Positions 13,240 through 22,314 of a DNA stretch of 64,000 bases are shown here, one piece after another (position 1 is the first letter of the stretch; every line of letters starts with the position of its first letter). Origin of the DNA: Alternaria dauci. Taxonomy: Eukaryota; Ascomycota; Dothideomycetes; Pleosporales; Pleosporaceae. The notes beneath the pieces are model-generated. The model worked only from the letters and a program-made list of their open reading frames with translations. It did no database searches and had not been told where the DNA came from. Where the stretch lies: the NCBI RefSeq assembly GCF_042100115.1, contig NC_091276.1, positions 992,001 to 1,056,000 of the forward strand, written 5' to 3'. A program made the translations under genes and the position numbers.

Positions 13240-13628
13240 GTACTTGAGTACAACGTCAGTGACGGTCCCATAAACGGTGGCTAATGGGCAAGCAGCAACA
13301 ACAACTGGGTACTCCGGTGCCTTGGTGGTAACGGGAGCGTGCGATTCGTCAACCGGCAGGTAGGTACACGAGAGTGTGAAGGTCGCTTTTTCGGGCTCCT
13401 GGGAGGCCTACTGTATCGCGATAATCATTGAGGTTGAGCTTTGGGGAACGGTTGATTGTGTTGCTTTGGCTGCTGGGCCGGCAGGTAGGTAGTCTCGTAA
13501 GAATTGTTGGCGATCATGATAGTGCTCGAGACAGTGATGGTAGAGTTTCTGTAAGAAACGGTTCCGTTGTAGTGCTTGTGGCGGATGGTAATAGGATAAG
13601 CAGTAGCGACTTCGGAAGTGGTTGCGTC
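13240..13628 (-). pseudogene. Remnant C-terminal tail of the cutinase-like gene
   Basis: On the minus strand, directly after the TAG at 13629, the same frame reads on as DATTSEVATAYPITI...NGTVSYRNSTITV...NNSYETTYLP, in keeping with the Ser/Thr-rich tail before the stop. It closes at a TGA near 13428. A different frame then reads ATFTLSCTYLPVDESH...YPVVVAACPLATVYG to a TAG near 13242. The change of frame implies an indel. The stop may come from CAG to TAG, the same C-to-T change that RIP makes at CpA. An unrecognised intron spanning the TAG is the alternative. Confidence 0.5.
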
Positions 13629-14531
13629 CTAAGATGTGGCACTGATGACAGGGACGTATGACGAGATCATAGTAGATGGCTTGACCACACCCTTGGTAAC
13701 AGTGACTAATACCTCCATGGTGCTTGTTTTAGTTGATGTGACAACAGTTGTGGAGTCCTCAGAGGTAGCCGTGGAAGAGGGCACAGCAGATGACGAGGCT
13801 TTGACCAAAAGAGGCGTGAGCTTGCTCACAACCCAGCTTGACGCCTCCTCGGTGTAAAGCTCGAAGTAATTCAAATGCTGGGCAACATCATCTCCTTTGG
13901 CGCAGACTGGGTCGCCAGCAGCGCAGTACGACCTCAAGACAGCAGAGTAGCGATTCAGGCGCTCAAGGTTAGCGCCGGTACGGGGCCAGGCTTGCTTATC
14001 CGCTCCATCAAGAACGTTGTAAGCCTGGTTCGTAGTGTGCTTAACGTCGCCCCAGAGAACAGCTGCTTTGACAGCCTGGCCAGCCTGTGAGGTGGAGTCG
14101 AGTCCAATAGTTTGTGGGTCAACGTTGCATGCATCGTCGCCTCCACCACTTAGAAGAGCTCCGGAAACCATGGCACCTTGCGAGTAACCGTTAATTACAA
14201 TCAAAGTGTCCGGGCACTGGGCGTTGTACTCGGTAATTTGCCTGATGCCGTTGACGGCACCTTCTTGGATCGTAGGGCAAAACTCCACACCGAGGGTAGC
14301 ATCGAAGACAATATCCATGTAGTCGCAAGAGTTGCCCTGGGCCTGGAATTTTCCGCAGGTCGCATCGAGGAAAGGTGAAGTGCGGCCATCGTGGTATGGA
14401 GCGTCATTGCCACGAGCCATGAAAATTGCTACATCGTTACAGGCGGCAGCGACCTTTGGGGGTGTGGTGCCTTGAGCATAGGCGGCCAATGGGAGAGCTG
14501 CTAGAACAGCAGTAGCAAAACTTTGCTTCAT
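13629..14531 (-). CDS. Secreted cutinase-family (CE5) esterase, shortened C-terminus
   Basis: The 300-residue product starts at 14531, where an ATG is followed at once by a signal peptide (MKQSFATAVLAALPLAAYA); an in-frame ATG 33 bases upstream would add a poor leader. The mature part is a cutinase/acetylxylan-esterase-like serine hydrolase: Ser117 in GYSQG, Asp207 in AAGDPVC and His219 in QHLNYF form the catalytic triad, and four or more cysteines sit where the family has disulfides. Such enzymes cleave cutin or other esters outside the cell. After about residue 235 the protein becomes Ser/Thr/Val-rich and stops at TAG (13629-13631). The same frame stays open and Ser/Thr-rich beyond this stop to about 13430, and another frame remains coding-like to a TAG near 13242. 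The original protein was therefore probably longer. The catalytic domain is intact, so activity is still plausible. Confidence 0.88.
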   Translation of the reverse strand: MKQSFATAVLAALPLAAYAQGTTPPKVAAACNDVAIFMARGNDAPYHDGRTSPFLDATCGKFQAQGNSCDYMDIVFDATLGVEFCPTIQEGAVNGIRQITEYNAQCPDTLIVINGYSQGAMVSGALLSGGGDDACNVDPQTIGLDSTSQAGQAVKAAVLWGDVKHTTNQAYNVLDGADKQAWPRTGANLERLNRYSAVLRSYCAAGDPVCAKGDDVAQHLNYFELYTEEASSWVVSKLTPLLVKASSSAVPSSTATSEDSTTVVTSTKTSTMEVLVTVTKGVVKPSTMISSYVPVISATS

Positions 14532-16235
14532 AATGTTTGTTGAGGGTTGTAAACAAGGCGTCAACTGTTGGTTGTTGCGGAACGTCGATGGAGTCGTGTA
14601 TGAAAAAAGGATAGATCGAATAGCGAATATCGTGAGAATATCAAGTATGCCAAAGATGATACAGCATTGACTGTGTCACTCTGGTCTTATGATGGGAGCG
14701 AGTGGTAATGGCAGAGCGCAATGAGAAAGTAAGTTGGGAGGATTCAGCAAACAGGAAGACGCGACAAGATATGTCAAACTGCCAGTGGGGCCCCCTTGAC
14801 CAACAGGTCCCATCTGATGCTGTCTGGACGTTTCTGCGGGTGAAGAGCCACAAACGTGCAAAGACGCATGCTTGCAAGCGCATGTTCTGCCGACAATCCG
14901 TTCGTACACTCTGCAGCCCTAGCGACTGTAACTATTGTATATTCACAGATCTTGTGTTTATTTTAGGTTAGCAGTACACCGCTAGTACGGGAGAGGCAAT
15001 GCATCTTGCTTGCTATGACTCGTGCGGCATAGTTGGCAGTACAACCGCCGGCATTATCTCGTATCAGGCGAGAAGGATAGGAAAAGGCTACCCGAATTAT
15101 GATACCATATGTGCTACAGACATCACTCCTTGTGAATGGCGATCAAGTTTCGAAGGTCGCATGTCATTCATGCCCCTCTCTTACGGGATCATTTTGGTTG
15201 GGGGTGTGAAAATTTGCGTAGCCTGATGTTGAGAAACTACGTTGTGTTAGCTTTTTGCGGTGGTCAAACTACTGTCCGCAGGACATGTGTTTAGAAGGTT
15301 TCAACCGATGATACAGTGATTTGAGCCCTGATATTTCGCAGTGGCGCGCTATCGTGCTCTTGAACCAGAAATCACTTTTGCGTCCCCATCTTGTCCCTGA
15401 ACCGCCGATTTGGGCAGGTTGGCACCGGGTCGTTTGATCGACGACAGGTACCGATGTCTACAGACGTTGGACTGCGCACTTCTAGATCCCTCAGATGGAA
15501 GGAACAACCAAGGGTACGTTCGTTTTTACTCGGCGTCGGACCGGCCTGGAAACATGGCCGCCGAAGGCATAAAAGGCGTTGGCCATGCTCACTGTAGTTG
15601 CAGCATATGTGGCGGAAGTGGGGAACGCGACGGTAGTTTGGGACGCTTGAGCCTTCGCTGTGGATCGAGGTCTTCTAGAATTGCGCGATGGATGAGACTC
15701 GTGGATTGTCTAATGCATTATATTTCGAGCGATCGCATGCTTTACCAAACGATGACGAGATGTGACAGGGATGGAGTTATGTGGTGCTGCGTGATATGCA
15801 TGGTCGTCGTTCGCGGCTGATGTGGCGGTATTGCGGTTATCGATAATTGGACCCAGGTGGTGGGCGACGTCATGTCGCTACCTACCTAGGTACTAAGGCT
15901 ACTCAGACAATTGTACAAGCTTCTCTGGGATCTAGGTCGCTACTAGTGCCTGCGAGTATCATCGATGAAGCAGTTACCTAGGTACTTGTTAAAATGACAA
16001 CGTTGAAAATTCGCTAGCACTGCAGCTAAAGATTGGATTCGCATAACTGTCGCCAACAGGCACCTCACAGGCTCACCATTGGCCCAACGAGATGACACAG
16101 CTCCGTGAGCGACATCAGAAGTTCATTGGAACATATTCCAGCACAAGCCAGCTAATATCCTATCGTTACGATGAGACAACTCATGAGTCGTGATCATGTT
16201 GTTCATTCTCCAGCATTTCATGTCTCCATGCCATT
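14532..16235. other. Gene-free interval
   Basis: I see no convincing gene in these 1.7 kb. Frames such as those at 15391-15820 lack domain features or a coding-like composition. Two copies of the palindrome TACCTAGGTA occur at 15883-15892 and 15975-15984. The first few hundred bases are the promoter side of the cutinase-like gene. Confidence 0.5.
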
Positions 16236-17037
16236 TCAAACGACACTGAACAGCATGGCGAGCAAGCAAACTACCCCAGCAAACGACCCAGACGTAGCAA
16301 TGTCAGCAGCGCCTGTGGTCGTAGTGGCGCTGGTAGAAGACTCAATTCCACTGTTCAATGTTTCAGAAGCAGATTCGGAGGCGGTGGTAGAATCAGGTAA
16401 GCCACTCGCCGTGCTCTCCTCGCCAGATACAGTCATTGAAGACGACGCAATATCAGCTAGAGAAACGTTAGCACGTCGCGTCCACGGGCCACATAAACCT
16501 ATACCATACGTACCGTTTCCAATGTCTCTAACCAGCGTGAAAGCCTCCTGCCCCAGACTCGTCGCCCAACACCCGAGATAACTCACACCCTCACTCGCAC
16601 CAACGGTCGGCACCACGACTGCAGTGTTGCAATATCCTTGATCGCAGAATAAACTCGTCTGTGCTGCAAAAAGGGTTGCGGCACTGCAAGATGACCAGAA
16701 GATGCAGTCTGAACTGCCGGATGCGCAACATTGGGCGTATGACCCGGAGGTTGAGTAAGTAGCTGGGTAATCGCAAGAGCGAAGATCAGACCCTGGATCG
16801 GAGCGCAGTTAGTGGCAATGTACTGGCAGAAGCGAAGTGTGGTATAGTGTTGACACCGGACGGATGACTCGGCTTACATTGTCCATTCGTCGCATCCACC
16901 CATCCAACCAGCGCAGGATCTTCTCCGGCTGATGTCTGCCGGGGTGCAAGTTCAGCCCGTGGGGTAATAAGTGGATCGGGTACGGCAGCAACCGTTACGG
17001 CAGTGAAGCTAATCGCCACTGCCACGATTGACTTCAT
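16236..17037 (-). CDS. Secreted Cys-rich protein, probably GPI-anchored
   Basis: There are two exons, 17037-16878 and 16792-16236, joined over an 85-nt GT-AG intron (16877-16793), giving 238 residues. The join restores a Trp codon and keeps the frame open through the Cys-rich region. An N-terminal signal peptide (MKSIVAVAISFTAVTVAAVP) is followed by a domain with nine cysteines (RSC, QCC, DC, SSC, FC, YC, GC, LC). Then comes a Ser/Thr-rich spacer and a short hydrophobic C-terminus (AGVVCLLAMLFSVV) preceded by small residues, the usual make-up of a GPI-anchored surface protein. I do not recognise the cysteine domain. It lies downstream of the ammonium permease on the same strand, 460 bp away, with nothing to tie their functions. 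Surface location is inferred from the two end signals. Confidence 0.72.
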
Positions 17038-17497
17038 CCTGGACGCTTGCTGGAGTGCTGGTGTTCCGACAAAGTGACAAGAAGCGCGTTTGTGGAGTCA
17101 AGGATGCTGTGCTGTGCGAGAGGAAAGCGCGTTAGATTTAATGATTGGGACTAACATTATGCCGCGGTACAAAGAAGCGATTCAATAATTGTCAGCCAAG
17201 CGAAGGAATTGTGGCGTATAGGAAGCGAGATGAAGATGCCTAGAACGGGACGAGTCGGTGACAAGAACAACTGAGATGGTAAGCAGAGGAGATACTGGTA
17301 TCTCTGTTGCGGCACACGAAAGACGGAATACTACTGATAATATCAAAAAAAATGTACAATTAAAAGGGCATAAACTAGCAGAATGTTTCTGAATCGAGTG
17401 AAAACAAACGGCTAGTATTGCGGACATGGAAAACCTGAGGCGTGTTGTTGACGTGTGTGAGCAGCCCAGGACGTTATCTCTAGGCGCCCCCTCCCCA
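17038..17497. other. Spacer between two minus-strand genes
   Basis: This holds the 3' flank of the ammonium permease and the upstream region of the Cys-rich secreted protein. No further gene or recognised site is seen. Confidence 0.4.
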
Positions 17498-19070
17498 TCA
17501 ATCTCGTTTCTCCGTTACGACAGGCACATCCTGGTGACTATCGGATCCGCTCGCAACACCCGATGCCGCCAATCCAGGAGTTCTAGGCCCATATCCGGTC
17601 AAGACCATCATGTCTTCGTCCGCGTCGCTAAAATATTTGTAGTCGAGCCCCCTCAACTCGTCTTCTTCGGTCGCGCGAATATGACAGCCAGGAATTTTGT
17701 TGATGATGAACAGCAAGATGACCGAGATGACAAATGACCACGCCGCGCATGTAGTCGCAGCGGCCAGCTGATATCCCATTTGCTTCCAATTCTGGGCCCA
17801 CCAGCCACCCTCGTAGAAATTGCTTACGCCGTCCATAGCGGGTACATAGGGTGCTGCGAAGAAACCGGTCATGATGTCGCCGATGTAGCCGCCAACACCA
17901 TGTATGGCGAAGATATCTAGACCCTCATCGATGCCGAGGAGGTACTTGTATCGAACTGTGAAGAAAGATCCGCAAGCAGTGAGAGCACCTATCAGCGCCG
18001 CCGTCTGGACTGGAACGAATCCGCAAGCTGGCGTAATACCGACAAGGCCAGAGATGATGCCAGAGCAAAAGCCGAGAATCGAGAACTTGCGGGTGAAAAT
18101 ATACTCCAGTAAGACCCATGCCATGCCGCCACCGCAGGCTGCGAGGTTGGTGTTGCAGACAATGTAGACAGAACGGATGGTGATGTTAGCACCAGAGGCA
18201 CCTACAGACGGTCAGTTTGTCTCTTCAGAACCCAACCGTACACGTCGCTACTAACCATTGAACGCGAACCATCCAAACCAGATGAATATCGTGCCGAGTC
18301 CAACAAGGAACGGGCTATGAGGCTTGAAGTGCGGGATCTTGGGATGATGCGACTCTTTGTGCGGATCGACACGCTTACCCAGCATCAACGACCACGCCAA
18401 AGCAGAGAATCCAGACGCAATATGCACAGGACCAGAACCCGCAAAGTCGAGGACGCCGAGTTTGTAAAGCCAACCATTAGGATTCCATTCCGAGTATGCG
18501 AGCACGTAGTATACGAAAGTGGTCCAGCAAAGCAAGAATAGCATCGAAGGCCCTAGACGTCCTCGCTCAAGCATCGCTCCTGCCAAGATCATTGCGGTGC
18601 AGGTGACGAACGTGAAACCAAAGGCAGCGTAGAGGATGTCCGGGATAGCAGCGTTCGCGAGCGACGGTGAGCCAAGAGTGTTGTGTAAACCTGCTTTGGA
18701 TAGATCTCCTAGGAAAGGCCCCGTGGTATGTGACTGGTAGAGAGAGTAACCGTACACCCAGAACTGGATGCCTGCCGCGCATGCGCAGAAAAGAGATTGG
18801 AAGATCATAGTAAGCGCTGATTTCCGGCGGTGCATTCCTGCGTAAAGGAAGCCGATCGCGGGTGTGATTTGCCTACTCACAATCAGTATGTTCCAGTATA
18901 TGTGGCAAGTACATAGCGTACCAACATATCACCGTGCTGACCAGCATCCAGCACATGTCGCCCTTGTCGTAGAGCGCATTGAGGTCGGTGGTCATAACAT
19001 TGCCGCCGTTAGGATCGACAGCATAGTCCGGCCACTCAGTGATTGGGGTTGGAGCTGGTATGTCCGCCAT
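17498..19070 (-). CDS. Ammonium permease, Amt/Mep family
   Basis: There are three exons, 19070-18922, 18872-18256 and 18201-17498, with introns of 49 and 54 nt, giving 489 residues. Both joins fall inside conserved Amt blocks (VICWQITPAIGFLYAG and WFAFNGASGAN), which fixes them. The protein is a polytopic plasma-membrane channel that takes up ammonium. The pore twin-histidine pair is present: His200 in GSGPVHIASG and His356 in FAIHGVGG. Yeast Mep2-type permeases keep the first His, while Mep1/Mep3 carry Glu there, so this one looks Mep2-like. The cytosolic tail after about residue 430 is acidic (TEEDELRGLDYKYFSDADED), typical of fungal permeases. GATA words upstream (for example CTTATCG near 19353) would suit nitrogen control by an AreA/NIT2-type factor, but this is only inferred. 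The ATG at 19070 starts the conserved N-terminus. Confidence 0.95.
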
Positions 19071-19512
19071 GTTAGAGTAGGTTGTTTGTGCTCGACTGAG
19101 CAAAACACTAAGAGCTGTGTACCTAGAGCAATCTGCAGAACCAAACCCCCGGGGAGTTACCGTGTTTATATCTAGGCCTTCTTTTTCGACCCGTATCTTG
19201 GTTGCACGGGCGCGCCATGTCTTTCCTAGGATAACACCTGGGCATGATATGCAACGCGTCGTATGCATCCAATCAGCACTCCGTCAGCGGAACCCTAACC
19301 ATGGGAAGGAACGAATGTCTTCGACCGGCATAGTTAAAGGCACCCAACGTTCCTTATCGTTCCACTTCCCCAGAGCACTAGGAGGAGTGGAGACAGCCAA
19401 GGAAGCGGAAGGCGGAAGCCATGTGTATCGCTTGGCAAAAGATAACGAGGCGTGGGGTAGCTCGTATGCGGGACCCGTCAGCAACTCGCATCGGTCGCAA
19501 GTACACACAACA
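19071..19512. other. Spacer between mutY-type gene and ammonium permease
   Basis: This holds the 3' flank of the MutY gene and the promoter side of the permease. GATA words are present on both strands (GATAAC, and CTTATC read from the other strand). Open frames here run over noncoding DNA and have no domain. Confidence 0.4.
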
Positions 19513-21575
19513 TTAACGAAGACTTTTCGAAACAAGATCCCAGCACTTGCGCATACCCGTGGACAGCGTCTCGTTGTCCATGGATTCGGTGTCTACCCAT
19601 TTGCGAGCGGGCGGGCCCTTGCATATAAGCTCGACAGGTTCGGCGTTATCGGCGTCAACTCTGTACTGATAGGCATGCATGGTAAGCTTCAAATGGGTGA
19701 AGACATGGACCAATGGCGGGTGACTCGCAACATAACGCGCTTTGCTCATATCGGGTGCGCCGGCGTCGAGACCTGAAATGTACTGCTGCGCCAACGTTTT
19801 ACGCTGCTGGGGCGTCTTCTGCGATGCAGTCAGCGGGCTCTGCGGGAATTGCCTGTGCCACAGTCAGCGAGCGCCCCCTGCACTACCAAGATAAGAGAAA
19901 CCGAGGATCGGGCCTATCATGAAACATGATACGAAGCTGCACGACAATGTGCGTTGGGAAGTACCCGACAAGCCACCCGGCAATGTCTCCATGATAGGAT
20001 GCGTATATTACGTACCAAAGTGATGCGAGAAGACCTTCACCGATTCGTCAGCAGTGCTTTAGCATGGTGGTGCACAACATACCTTTTGCGGGCCTTTGCT
20101 CTATCAACCATTTGCTGCTGCCGTCTCCCAAGCGCAACTCTACCATGCACACGACACAATCTTCTTCGGCGGACTTCTTCTTCGCGACCTTCTTCGGGAA
20201 GAGCGAGCAGTATGTCGGTATCGATTTGGACTCCCTGGTAGGTACCGACAGCTTCCGCTTTTTCGGGTCGTCAACAGGTGGACTGACACGATACTCTGCA
20301 TCGTCTTCGGTGTCCTTGTTTGACTTGGGTGTGCCAACAGCAAAGTACTGCGAGATTTTGTTGCTTTGTTTCGTAGCCACTTTTCTTTTTTTGGTCGCTT
20401 GCGGTAGCTCGTCATCTGTTGCATCTTCAGCAACTGCAACCAGATCTTCGGTATCCAGAGAGGCGCAGAGAGCACATGCGTCCTCGATGTCGGGCACTAC
20501 AGCCGGGGACTGACGCTTGTCAGATAACGCCTTGCCTTCGCTATAGACCCTGCATGTAGCCTGAATGGGGCACTCGCCGCACTTAGGTCGAGGCGTACAG
20601 ACAGTGGAACCCAGCTCCATAAGCGCTTGATTCCATAACCCTGGTACGGCGCTTGGGCGCGTTTCCGGAAAGTCAGAGGCATGCTTGATGAGTTGATCCG
20701 CCATATCCCACATTACATCAGTAGCCTTCTTGTCCTTGACGTCCATGTACAAACCCAGCTGTCGACTAAGCACGCGCATGACATTCCCGTCTAGGACAGG
20801 TTCTGCCTCGCCAAATGCGATACTAGACACTGCACCTGCAGTATATCTTCCAATACCGGGAAATTCTTGTAGTTCTGTCGCACCACTGGGAAGAGCACAA
20901 CAGGCGCCGGCCGACTTGGCCACCATGGCTTTCGCACCTTCATGAAGGCGTGTCGCACGTGAATAGTAACCAAGTCCTTTCCATACGGAGAGGACGTCGT
21001 CATAGTCTGCCTCAGCAAGATCCTGAACTGTAGGCCATTTTGAGATCCAGTTGTTGAAGTAGGGAATGACTGTCGAAACGCGAGTTTGCTGGAGCACTGC
21101 CTTAAAGTCAGTCAAAGTTTAATCCGATTTCCAGCTCGCTAGACGTTGCTGGAGGTAACGAAAGAAACCGGGGGACGGTTTCTGGGTGAACACGTGACTG
21201 CGCGTTTGCGCGTTCTCGTTGCCCGATGTCCGCAACTACTTCCATTCATAAGGCGTACTTACTAACTTCAGACACCCAAACCTCATACGCCCTCTTTGAC
21301 AAGACGCGCCCAAGTTCTTCTTTGTCTTCATACTCGTTCGGGTCAATCCACTTCTTCCTCCACGGCATGCTACGTGTCTCCGCGACGCCATTAAACCAAC
21401 TCAACAGCGCGTCGCATCCGGATCGGCCGCTGAGAAGCAAGGGATAATGGTATGACGCATCGTGCACGCGCGATGGCGGTAGCGCTGCAACCAGAGAAGC
21501 TGAAGGGGCAGCGATGCTAGGTTTGCTAGGCTTGCTAGGCTTGACTGCTGTCGCAGTCTTCTTGCGTGGAACCAT
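19513..21575 (-). CDS. Adenine DNA glycosylase, MutY/MUTYH family
   Basis: Four exons, 21575-21263, 21096-20083, 20034-20016 and 19852-19513, give 561 residues. The enzyme removes adenine mispaired with 8-oxoguanine in base-excision repair. Visible features in order are the catalytic Glu103 in VWVSEVMLQQTRV, the helix-hairpin-helix (LQEFPGIGRYTAGAV), catalytic Asp207 in VLDGNVMRVL, an iron-sulfur cluster set Cys271, Cys277, Cys280 and Cys286, and a C-terminal NUDIX-like domain that reads 8-oxoG (WLIEQRPAKGLLASLWQFP ... FTHLKLTMHAYQYRV). Exon 3 is only 19 nt but is required: it alone supplies LLASL, and its flanking introns (48 and 163 nt) have GCTGAC branch points. The linker between the catalytic and NUDIX domains (about residues 290-420) is long, Lys/Ser-rich and contains a possible PCNA-box-like word, KISQYF. 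The first Cys spacing is one residue shorter than in E. coli or human proteins. Confidence 0.93.
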
Positions 21576-22314
21576 GGCGCGTCGGATGTGCGTAAAGACG
21601 ATATTTGCGAACCAAGAAATTAATAACAATTGATGTCGTTGGCTGCAGCGTGTCGGGTGGGATCTAAGGGGAAAGTATGAGTGGAGATACGATCGCGCTA
21701 AGCATTGCTAGTGTCGCGATCGAACTTGCACCTCCTTGTCTAGGATAGAACGAACTACTGTAATACGCTGGCTCACACTCGATATTGTCTATTGCGAGAA
21801 GCAAATAATTGAACAATGATTTGCGTATGCTGGCAGAAAAGTATTTGTCGTACGTGTCAAGCGTTGACAGTCTACCAGCTGAGCTAATTCAATCTCTGAG
21901 TAGAACAATCCTATTGAACCAGTGTTAGGTATCACACGCAGCTAAGACTCGTTTCCAATTCATGGCGAGCGCAAAATGTCAACGCGATGCATGAGTGATA
22001 TTTGGTTCTACCACAATGCCATACCGTCCAGCCAACGCCGAAGAAAATGCTATGCGAGAAAGTGACTGAAGCTATCTACTCCATTCGCAATCGGCAAATG
22101 GTGCCACACAAACCCAGTTGGCATCCATAATATCCAATCCAAATCAATATGGGGTATAGGAACAAGGAACAGTAACAACAACGAACGTAAGTGCTCGCTA
22201 AATCCAGAAGCCTTTCGAAAATATGCCCACAGGGTCTAACCCAGATGTATGTGTAATGCTCGTCTCAGAAAAGAGGCTATGCCGTCGATCTAAAAGAAGG
22301 ATGAATGTAAATCG
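21576..22314. other. Gene-free interval
   Basis: This is the promoter side of the MutY gene and the 3' flank of the OGT-like gene. A short minus-strand stretch near 21855-21895 resembles the D-arm of a tRNA, but no T-arm or acceptor stem follows. Nothing else is recognised. Confidence 0.4.

Noticed and set aside
21855..21895. A minus-strand stretch reading like a tRNA D-arm (TTAGCTCAGCTGGTAGA) followed by a small hairpin
   Set aside because: No proper anticodon loop with U33, no GTTCGA T-arm at the right distance and no pairing acceptor stem. At most it is a tRNA fragment.
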